A stretch of 22,091 bases of DNA from an uncultured Eubacteriales bacterium (lineage in GTDB: Bacteria; Bacillota; Clostridia; Oscillospirales; CAG-272): contig CAKSPO010000033.1 in NCBI GenBank assembly GCA_934481515.1, positions 1 through 22,091 on the forward strand, read 5' to 3'. Below, one piece after another: positions 1-5,143 of this stretch. The stretch's first letter is position 1, and each line of letters opens with the position of its first letter. A model generated the notes under the pieces. That model saw nothing but the letters and a program-made list of their open reading frames with translations, was not told where the DNA came from and ran no database searches. The translations under genes and the position numbers were made by a program.

Positions 1-43
1 CGGGATTTTTTCGTCCGGCGAAAGCCGGAAAAATGCCGCAACA
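1..43 (+). repeat. Single copy of the 42-43 bp hairpin repeat unit
   Basis: The window opens with a copy of the unit that is tandemly repeated at 4380-4550 and 4871-5039: a G-A-T6 run, CGTCCGGC, a four-base loop, then GCCGG. The hairpin is CCGGC/GCCGG with a GAAA-like loop. The T-run lies 5' of the hairpin, so this is not a terminator on the plus strand. The unit may continue from a larger array outside the window. Confidence 0.7.
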
Positions 44-180
44 AAAAGCAAATTTCCCGGCGGTGCACAGGCGTTCCCATTTCAACCAACCCGGTAGGAG
101 GCCGGCGCAGTCTGCGCAGGGGCCACCCGCCCGTTTGTTAGAGGATTCGTGGTATATCCGGTAGGGGCACCAACGAGTGC
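44..180 (+). repeat. Intergenic repeat module, copy 1
   Basis: This stretch matches the module at 4556-4680 block by block in the same orientation. A 20-bp block at 58-77 is identical to 4570-4589. An ACCCGCCCGTTT-type block lies near 125-136, and a GTAGGGG-ACCAACGAG block at 161-177 matches 4657-4673 with one difference. The central GC-rich palindrome is expanded or diverged here (94-133) compared with the clean 24-bp version at 4607-4630. No gene is supported. Confidence 0.7.
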
Positions 181-204
181 CGTTTCAATGATTCGGGCTC
201 CGCA

Positions 205-245
205 AAACAAAAACAAATCCGGCGGCGGGAAATCCCGCCGCCGGA
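205..245 (-). terminator. Rho-independent terminator of the lipoprotein gene
   Basis: Read on the minus strand, a nearly perfect GC-rich stem of about 13 bp (arms 233-245 and 218-230, two-base gap) is followed directly by a T-rich tract at 205-217. It lies about 40 bp beyond the stop of the lipoprotein gene. Its core resembles the CCGGCGGGGGAGATGCCGCC-type element at 4296-4323 and 4728-4755, so this terminator may belong to the local repeat family. Confidence 0.85.
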
Positions 246-285
246 CTGCTCTTTCTTTGCCGTTCTTTTTTTTGGTCGTTTTGGC

Positions 286-3200
286 TCAGATTGTTCCGTC
301 GGTGCAGATAATTTTCAGGGAAGCCGGGGTGCTATCCTTCCATTCGGCTCCTTTTGTAACGGCGTTCCACTGTGCCATCGTTCCGGTGAAGGTGATGGTT
401 GCAAGGTTTGTGCAAAAGTAGAATGCACCCTCTCCGATGGTAGTTACACTGTCCGGAATGGTGACACTTGTAAGGCTGGTGCACTCTTTGAAGGCATAGT
501 TTCCGATGGATGTTACGCTGCCCGGAATGGTGATGCTGGTAAGACTTTTGCAATTGGAGAAGGTAAAACCTTCAATGGCTTTCACGCCATCCGGAATGCT
601 AATGCTTGTAAGGCTGGAGCACTCGTTGAAGGCAGAGTCTCCGATGGATGTTACGCTGTCCGGAATGGTAATGCTTGCAAGGCTGGAGCACTCGTTGAAG
701 GCAGAGTCTCCGATGGATGTTACGCTGTCCGGAATGGTAATGCCTGTAAGACCTGCACAACCGAAAAACGCATAACGACTGATGCTTGTTACGCCCTTCG
801 GAATGGAGATACTTGCAAGACTTGTGCACCCTTGGAAGGCAGCAATTCCGATGGATGTTACGCTACCCAAACCGGTAACACTTGTGAGTCCTTTGCAATC
901 GTAGAATGCAAAATCTTCGATGGTTGTCACACTGCCCGGAATGATGATTGTTGTCATTCCTGAACAACCGTAGAATGTAGCGGATTCAATGGCTTTTACG
1001 CCCTCCGGAATGGAGATGCCTGCAAGACTTGTGCACCCGTGGAAGGCAGCAATTCCGATGGATGTTACGCTGCCCGGAACGGTGACACTTGTGAGTCCTT
1101 TGCAATCGTAGAATGCAAAATCTTCGATGGTTGTCACACTGTCCGGAATGACGACTGTTGTCAGTTCGGAGCAACCTTGGAACGCTCCGTTGCGAATCTT
1201 CGACAACCCGCTTGGAAGTGTCAGACTGCCTTTGATCTTTCTTGGAACAAATGCAATTCCGGTGATCTTTGCACCATCCAAATCATACAGGATGCCGTCC
1301 ATGGAGCAGAAGTAGGGGTTCCCTTCCTCTACCGAAATTGTTTCCAGTAAGGGGCATTCATCAAGTACATTGGTGCTGCTTGAAGCAAAATCAAGCCATC
1401 TGAGATTGGCGGGAAGGCAGAACGAGGTGAGGCTTTTATCTGTGATCAGATAAAGCGCTTCTTTGTTTTTGCTGTAAATGGCAATTCCGTCATTCAGATA
1501 AAATTGATTTTCCTCCGGGATTTGGATATTTTTGCTTCCTGCAAGAGCATTCCAAATACTGCTGAAGCCGCCACTTATGATGTTTCCGCCAAAACCGCCA
1601 TCGGGGGCTTCGTTATGATAGCCATTTCCCCAGTTGGCGATTCCGACTATACTTACGTTTTTACCGATGGTCAAAACCTCCAGATGCTTGCAATTATCAA
1701 ATGACAGGTTTGCCAACTCCCGTGTTTCTTCGGGAATGGTATAGGAGGTGCGCGGGTTGGCGCTCGGATATTGAATCAAACAATAGAGGGACTTGGTAAA
1801 GAGTACGCCGTCTACGTCGCAGAAACGGGAATTTTCTTCGGCAACACGGATATTTTTCAAAGAATCTATATGGAAAGCAAGATCGCAAACGAAGGTAACG
1901 GTTTTCGGGACGGTAATTTCGGAAATCGTGCCTGCTATGCAACTATGGTTAACCGAGACGACGGTGTAGACAACTTCTTTGTAGGAGACGGTTTCCGGGA
2001 TAGTTGCGCTTCCGTCTCCGGAGATGAGTTTCAGCTCCACGCAATTGTAGCCGATGACGGTGACGATGCAATTGCCGCTTTGGAGCTGCTCTCCCAGCAG
2101 GAGCTGTTCCTCGTCCGCAAAGGTCTTACTGCTCCGGGCGGGCAGTTGATACAGAAAGCTTGCTGCAGATTCGTTTTCTGTATTCCAGGTGTGGTTTTGC
2201 AGAAAGGTTTGTGAATTGCTGTCGTTCCAAGTGATTCCTCTATCATCTGCCCGATTGGTATTATCGGTGTCGTTGACGCAGAAGTAATTGTACCGAATAC
2301 CGATTCCGCCGTCCGCCGCGCGGTTTCCGGTATCGTCCCAGGTGAGGTCGCACCAATACCAGTTGCCGTCATCCAACCGAACCAGATTCCATGCGTGGGA
2401 TTCGCCGTCTGCCGTCCCGGTGACAAACAGGTTTTCTACGCCGGAGGCATTCAGAAGCAGTTGGAAGCATCTTGCATAGCTTTCGCAAACCGCACCTTTC
2501 TGTTCCAGCACGCCGAGGATGTTGTGCGCGTATGCGGCGGTCTCAGGGGTTCCGTCCTCCAGACTTGCGTAATCGACTGCCTGAATGATCCAATCGTGGA
2601 ATGCCAGTGCTTTCCGGTAGGCGGTGTCGCCCGCTGTCAGGCGGGAGAGATAACGATAGACTTCGCGATAGACCAGAGCATTACAGCTTTCGCGCACTGC
2701 GCCTTCGGCATACGCCGGGTCTACGCAGAGATCCAGCGTGCTGTCCGTATAGGAAAGGGTATTCGACATCCAGTAATAGAGCGGGTTGTCGTCCCGGTAG
2801 GTCTTCCAGACAGCCGCGGTTTCCTCTGCGGTCAGTCCGGAGCCGGCGTAAGAAACGGTTGCGACAAGAAGGTCTTCCCCGACGTCCTGACTTGTGCGGA
2901 TGTGGAAGGCGCGAGCCGCCTCGTCAATGGCGCGGTACAGGGCTTGCCTGGCGGCTCCTTTTTCCATCGTGCCGAGAAACTCATAGCCGTAGGTGCTGTT
3001 GTATTCATCTATGTGGAAATTCGTTTTGCAGAACTTACAGATGCCGTTTTCCAGAGAATGCTCCACGGGAGCGGCAGACGTGACCTGAGATGCTTCGCAT
3101 ACCAGGCAGACGCGCACCCGCCAGTGCACCTTACAGGTGGCAATGATGTCCACCCAGTCGCCGTAGGAGTGCCCGACGGCGTTCGTGCTTTTGTACTCCG

Positions 3201-4005
3201 TCCAATGGCAGACGGTGCAGGTACGGGTGCTGTATCCGTTTGCGGTGCAGGTCGGCTCCTGTGCCACCTGCCATTCTCCGTATTGGTGTCTGCATGCCGG
3301 GATCCTTCCGAGGTTGACTGTTGTTTCGTCCGTGTAGGTGAGGATCAGATCTCCGGTTTCCGGATCGAAGGCTATGGAAGCAATTCCGACGCCCTGCGCC
3401 CCGGTATCACCTTTATCGCCCTTTTCGCCTTTGTCGCCCTTTTCGCCTTTGTCGCCCTTTACGGAACCGATCTTTTCGTAGGTCTCACTTCCGGTGAATT
3501 TGATGTAAAGTTCTCCGTCGATGATTTTGACATCTTCAATGCCGATACCGTCAGAGCCGTCCTGCCCCTTTTCGCCCTTTTCGCCCTTTTCGCCTTGCGT
3601 TCCGGGGTTGCCTGGCTCGCCGTCGGCGCCTTTCACTTTTCCGAGGTTTTCATAGGTATCGCTTCCGGAATAGCGGACGTAAAGCTCTCCGTCCACGACC
3701 TTGAAGTCCTCGACACTTCTGCCGTCTGAACCGGTATTTCCGGTCTCACCTTTTTCGCCCTGCGCGCCGGTGTCGCCCTTGAGGGAGTTCAGCCAATCCT
3801 CCAGGGTACCGTCAAATCCGTTTTCCACAGCAAGCTCATATGCCGATTTCCCGTCCTTGCCGTCCTTCGGCTCTTCTATGTTTATGTCGCAGGAGGTCAG
3901 CATCTGCAGAAGCAGGAAGGCGGACAAAAACAATGCCAGAAATCTCTTTCCGGCGGGGAATAAACGCCTGCCCGATTGCTTTTCAAGCTTGTTTTGTGAT
4001 TTCAT
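286..4005 (-). CDS. Large surface lipoprotein: collagen-like stalk, transglutaminase-like domain, BspA leucine-rich repeats
   Basis: A 1239-residue protein predicted to be secreted and lipid-anchored. Seen: a basic N-terminus and hydrophobic segment ending in lipobox L-T-S-C39; Gly-X-Y collagen-like blocks near 48-95, 126-153 and 184-205, separated by two near-copies of a module containing DGELY (about 98-125 and 156-183); a Cys-rich segment with CxxC pairs (263/266, 300/303, 323/326); a transglutaminase-like domain about 340-580 with the expected triad C507, H537, D553; diverged repeats from about 660; then eleven exact 23-residue BspA-type (LRR_5) repeats at 948-1200. It ends in a BspA-style AQWN...CTDGTI tail. 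The start is set by AAGGAG 8 nt upstream of ATG. The gene is monocistronic with its own promoter and terminator. Known: such proteins bind host or microbial ligands, and the transglutaminase-like fold can be a protease or crosslinker. The role here is inferred; no LPXTG motif is visible. Confidence 0.9.
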   Translation of the reverse strand: MKSQNKLEKQSGRRLFPAGKRFLALFLSAFLLLQMLTSCDINIEEPKDGKDGKSAYELAVENGFDGTLEDWLNSLKGDTGAQGEKGETGNTGSDGRSVEDFKVVDGELYVRYSGSDTYENLGKVKGADGEPGNPGTQGEKGEKGEKGQDGSDGIGIEDVKIIDGELYIKFTGSETYEKIGSVKGDKGEKGDKGEKGDKGDTGAQGVGIASIAFDPETGDLILTYTDETTVNLGRIPACRHQYGEWQVAQEPTCTANGYSTRTCTVCHWTEYKSTNAVGHSYGDWVDIIATCKVHWRVRVCLVCEASQVTSAAPVEHSLENGICKFCKTNFHIDEYNSTYGYEFLGTMEKGAARQALYRAIDEAARAFHIRTSQDVGEDLLVATVSYAGSGLTAEETAAVWKTYRDDNPLYYWMSNTLSYTDSTLDLCVDPAYAEGAVRESCNALVYREVYRYLSRLTAGDTAYRKALAFHDWIIQAVDYASLEDGTPETAAYAHNILGVLEQKGAVCESYARCFQLLLNASGVENLFVTGTADGESHAWNLVRLDDGNWYWCDLTWDDTGNRAADGGIGIRYNYFCVNDTDNTNRADDRGITWNDSNSQTFLQNHTWNTENESAASFLYQLPARSSKTFADEEQLLLGEQLQSGNCIVTVIGYNCVELKLISGDGSATIPETVSYKEVVYTVVSVNHSCIAGTISEITVPKTVTFVCDLAFHIDSLKNIRVAEENSRFCDVDGVLFTKSLYCLIQYPSANPRTSYTIPEETRELANLSFDNCKHLEVLTIGKNVSIVGIANWGNGYHNEAPDGGFGGNIISGGFSSIWNALAGSKNIQIPEENQFYLNDGIAIYSKNKEALYLITDKSLTSFCLPANLRWLDFASSSTNVLDECPLLETISVEEGNPYFCSMDGILYDLDGAKITGIAFVPRKIKGSLTLPSGLSKIRNGAFQGCSELTTVVIPDSVTTIEDFAFYDCKGLTSVTVPGSVTSIGIAAFHGCTSLAGISIPEGVKAIESATFYGCSGMTTIIIPGSVTTIEDFAFYDCKGLTSVTGLGSVTSIGIAAFQGCTSLASISIPKGVTSISRYAFFGCAGLTGITIPDSVTSIGDSAFNECSSLASITIPDSVTSIGDSAFNECSSLTSISIPDGVKAIEGFTFSNCKSLTSITIPGSVTSIGNYAFKECTSLTSVTIPDSVTTIGEGAFYFCTNLATITFTGTMAQWNAVTKGAEWKDSTPASLKIICTDGTI
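406..1164 (-). repeat. Eleven in-frame 69-bp tandem repeats encoding BspA-type LRRs
   Basis: Residues 948-1200 of the lipoprotein are eleven 23-residue repeats with no indel, so the DNA is an 11 x 69 bp array. Units 613-681 and 682-750 differ at only about two positions. A higher-order copy is also visible: the segment starting at 820 recurs at 1027, an offset of 207 bp or three units, including about 57 bp without a difference. This indicates recent unit duplication or gene conversion. Confidence 0.9.
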
Positions 4006-4034
4006 GGGAGTGTCTCCTTTTCCTTCATTCGTAT

Positions 4035-4080
4035 TTATGAAATTTCTTTGAACTTCATAAGTTGATTCATTATAACTTAT
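4035..4080. promoter_or_regulatory. Two inverted repeats overlapping the lipoprotein promoter: possible operator
   Basis: ATAAGTT (4057-4063) and AACTTAT (4074-4080) form a 7-bp inverted repeat that spans the -10 box. TTATGAA (4035-4041) and TTCATAA (4054-4060) form a second one in the early leader, sharing bases with the first. Such a layout suits a repressor site or an mRNA hairpin, but AT-rich dyads also arise by chance. Confidence 0.35.
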
Positions 4081-4097
4081 TTGAGATTGCTTGTCAA
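4069..4097 (-). promoter_or_regulatory. Sigma-A promoter of the lipoprotein gene
   Basis: On the minus strand a perfect TTGACA (4092-4097) is followed after exactly 17 bp by a perfect TATAAT (4069-4074). Transcription would begin near 4062, giving a leader of about 57 nt that includes AAGGAG at 4014-4019. This is an unusually strong consensus for one accessory gene. Confidence 0.88.
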
Positions 4098-4114
4098 TGG
4101 TTCCGCAGAATTTT

Positions 4115-4223
4115 ACGGGGAGGAAAAGTCAGAAAAGCGCAGGATGGGAGATAAAGAAAGTAAAGGGGAGGGAGAGCAAGGGAGCGGGAGCGCAAAAGAG
4201 CAAGGGAGCTACCGCCGCGGCGG
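4115..4223 (+). other. Polypurine stretch ending in a 12-bp palindrome
   Basis: Roughly 4115-4209 is almost entirely A and G on the plus strand, with the 12-mer GAGCAAGGGAGC occurring twice. It ends next to the perfect palindrome CCGCCGCGGCGG at 4212-4223. No credible gene is seen. It lies upstream of the lipoprotein promoter and outside the hairpin repeat island. Confidence 0.5.
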
Positions 4224-4242
4224 AATTTGTTTGCGCGGCAAA

Positions 4243-4262
4243 AGCTTTTTGAAAACTACCAA
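4243..4262 (+). repeat. 20-bp direct repeat, left edge of the repeat island
   Basis: This 20-mer (begins AGCTTTTTGAAAAC) recurs identically at 5015-5034 in the same orientation, 772 bp away. Both copies are followed within about 10 bp by a G-rich GCGGG stretch. Together they bound the mosaic of repeat modules. Confidence 0.75.
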
Positions 4263-4295
4263 CTGTTGAGCGGGGGGGGCCTTGACGAAAAACAG

Positions 4296-4323
4296 ATCCG
4301 GCGGGGGAGATGCCGCCGGGATG
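4296..4323 (-). repeat. 28-bp GC-rich hairpin element, copy 1 (terminator-like)
   Basis: The 28 bp here are identical to 4728-4755, 432 bp away. The sequence folds as CCGGCGG/CCGCCGG and is preceded on the plus strand by an A-rich AAAAACA tract, so on the minus strand it has the form of a terminator (hairpin then T-run). It resembles the terminator at 205-245 but has no gene directly before it. Confidence 0.65.
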
Positions 4324-4343
4324 GTTGTGGGGATTCCTTAGAA

Positions 4344-4368
4344 GCGGGCGGGTTGACCCCGCCCCTAC
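4344..4368 (+). repeat. GC-rich palindromic repeat, copy 1
   Basis: The core is GGGCGGG-TTGA-CCCCGCCC followed by CTAC, a hairpin with a tight loop. A GGATTCCTTAGAAGC lead-in at 4331-4345 is shared, with one change, by the copy at 4836-4859. The reverse complement of 4345-4368 is found exactly at 4607-4630. Confidence 0.75.
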
Positions 4369-4379
4369 GAGGGAGAAAA

Positions 4380-4550
4380 GATTTTTTGTTCAGCGGAAGC
4401 CGGATGCGGAATGACAAACGGGATTTTTCGTCCGGCAAGAGCCGGATGTATAATGGTAAATGAAATTTTTTCGTCCGGCGGAAGCCGGATGCGTAATGAC
4501 AAATAGGATTTTTTGCCCGATGGAAGCCGGTAAGAAAATGAAAATGACCG
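4380..4550 (+). repeat. Tandem array of four 42-43 bp hairpin units
   Basis: Units begin at 4380, 4422, 4464 and 4507, a spacing of 42, 42 and 43 bp. Each has the pattern G/A-A-T5-6, C-G-T-C-C-G-G-C, a four-base loop, GCCGGATG, then an AT-rich tail such as TAATGACAAAT. The stem is preserved in most units although the loop and tail vary. The units abut with no unique spacer, so this is not a CRISPR array. Confidence 0.8.
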
Positions 4551-4555
4551 CGATG

Positions 4556-4680
4556 AAAAACAATTTTTCCGGCGGTGCACAGGCGTTCCGGTTCCCATCT
4601 CAGCCCGTAGGGGCGGGGTCAACCCGCCCGTTTGCGGAGGTTTTGCGGTACATCGGGTAGGGGTACCAACGAGCGCATCC
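4556..4680 (+). repeat. Intergenic repeat module, copy 2
   Basis: This is a direct-orientation match to 44-180. It contains the shared 20-bp block (4570-4589), the palindrome in inverted orientation (4607-4630), and the GTAGGGG-ACCAACGAG block (4657-4673). As at the window start, it directly follows 42-43 bp hairpin units and precedes a CCGGCGG hairpin. Confidence 0.75.
4607..4630 (-). repeat. GC-rich palindromic repeat, inverted copy 2
   Basis: These 24 bp are the exact reverse complement of 4345-4368, 262 bp away. Because the element is itself palindromic, the CTAC tail defines its orientation. Confidence 0.75.
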
Positions 4681-4727
4681 GATGGTTCAATTTATCATAA
4701 TTCACCGTATTATAAAAGAAAAACAAA

Positions 4728-4755
4728 ATCCGGCGGGGGAGATGCCGCCGGGATG
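4728..4755 (-). repeat. 28-bp GC-rich hairpin element, copy 2 (terminator-like)
   Basis: Identical to 4296-4323. The upstream plus-strand A-rich tract (4716-4728) would be a T-tract on the minus strand, so it could act as a second terminator behind the polymer operon, although that operon already has a strong one at 5064-5115. Confidence 0.65.
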
Positions 4756-4835
4756 TTGGTTCACATTTTTTAGAAATAGAGGCTTGTACAACCCGGTGGC
4801 AAATCTGCCGGAACGCCGGTTTGGATTCCTTAAAA

Positions 4836-4859
4836 GCGGGCGGGTTGACCCGCCCCTAC
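4836..4859 (+). repeat. GC-rich palindromic repeat, copy 3
   Basis: Same orientation as 4344-4368 and one C shorter, giving a symmetrical GGGCGGGT/ACCCGCCC hairpin followed by CTAC. It shares the GGATTCCTTA lead-in (4823-4832) with copy 1. Confidence 0.75.
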
Positions 4860-4870
4860 CGGAGAAGAGG

Positions 4871-5039
4871 GGATTCCATCGTTTGACAGGAGCCGGAACG
4901 GAAGGAAAGCGGGATTTTTTCGTCCGGCGGAAGCCGGATGTATAATGGTAAATAGGATTTTTTCGCCCAGCAGAAGCCGGAAGCGGAATGAGAGAGGATT
5001 TGTTCATCTGCAAGAGCTTTTTGAAAACTACCAATCGCT
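4871..5039 (+). repeat. Second tandem array of 42-43 bp hairpin units
   Basis: Two clear units begin at 4913 and 4956. Diverged units can be placed at 4871 and 4997, giving spacings of 42, 43 and 41 bp. The last unit runs into the 20-bp direct repeat at 5015-5034 that closes the island. The intervening 4756-4822 holds nothing recognisable. Confidence 0.65.
5015..5034 (+). repeat. 20-bp direct repeat, right edge of the repeat island
   Basis: Identical to 4243-4262 in direct orientation. It lies about 30 bp before the terminator of the polymer operon. Confidence 0.75.
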
Positions 5040-5063
5040 AAGCGGGCGGTTTTCCTGATACAA

Positions 5064-5115
5064 AAAGAGCAAAGCGCGGCAGGCGGAGCCTTTTGCGTTT
5101 CGCTCTTTGCTCTTT
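5064..5115 (-). terminator. Terminator of the surface-polymer operon
   Basis: An 11-bp stem (5105-5115 with 5064-5074; AAAGAGCAAAG type) encloses a loop of about 30 nt with further pairing. On the minus strand it runs into a T-tract at 5062-5066. On the plus strand a TTGTTTTTT stretch follows it, so it could work both ways. It sits about 30 bp past the stop of the GT2-TagF fusion gene. Confidence 0.85.
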
Positions 5116-5143
5116 GGTTGTTTTTTGGTTTGTCCGGATCTGG

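Noticed and set aside
2395..3729. 444-codon ORF opposite the lipoprotein gene
   Set aside because: It is antisense to the collagen-like and transglutaminase regions, has low-complexity runs such as repeated FALFAL, and shows no domain; the minus-strand frame is clearly the coding one.
4449..4454. TATAAT boxes in the repeat units as promoters
   Set aside because: The sequence 17 bp upstream (TTTCGT) is not a -35 box, and the match occurs only in some units.
4380..4550. CRISPR array
   Set aside because: The 42-43 bp units abut directly with no unique spacers, the units themselves vary, and no cas gene is present.
4365..4622. Minus-strand ORF of 85 codons with repeated motifs, and a similar one at 4702-5034
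   Set aside because: They are translations of the hairpin repeat units; spacing alternates between 42 and 43 bp, which breaks the frame, and neither has a convincing ribosome site.
4380..5039. Hairpin units as rho-independent terminators
   Set aside because: The T-run lies on the 5' side of the hairpin on the plus strand and becomes an A-run after the hairpin on the minus strand, the wrong polarity for termination.
1..5060. Insertion sequence or transposon carrying the lipoprotein gene
   Set aside because: No transposase, integrase or terminal inverted repeats with target duplication can be seen; the flanking repeats are direct-orientation modules.
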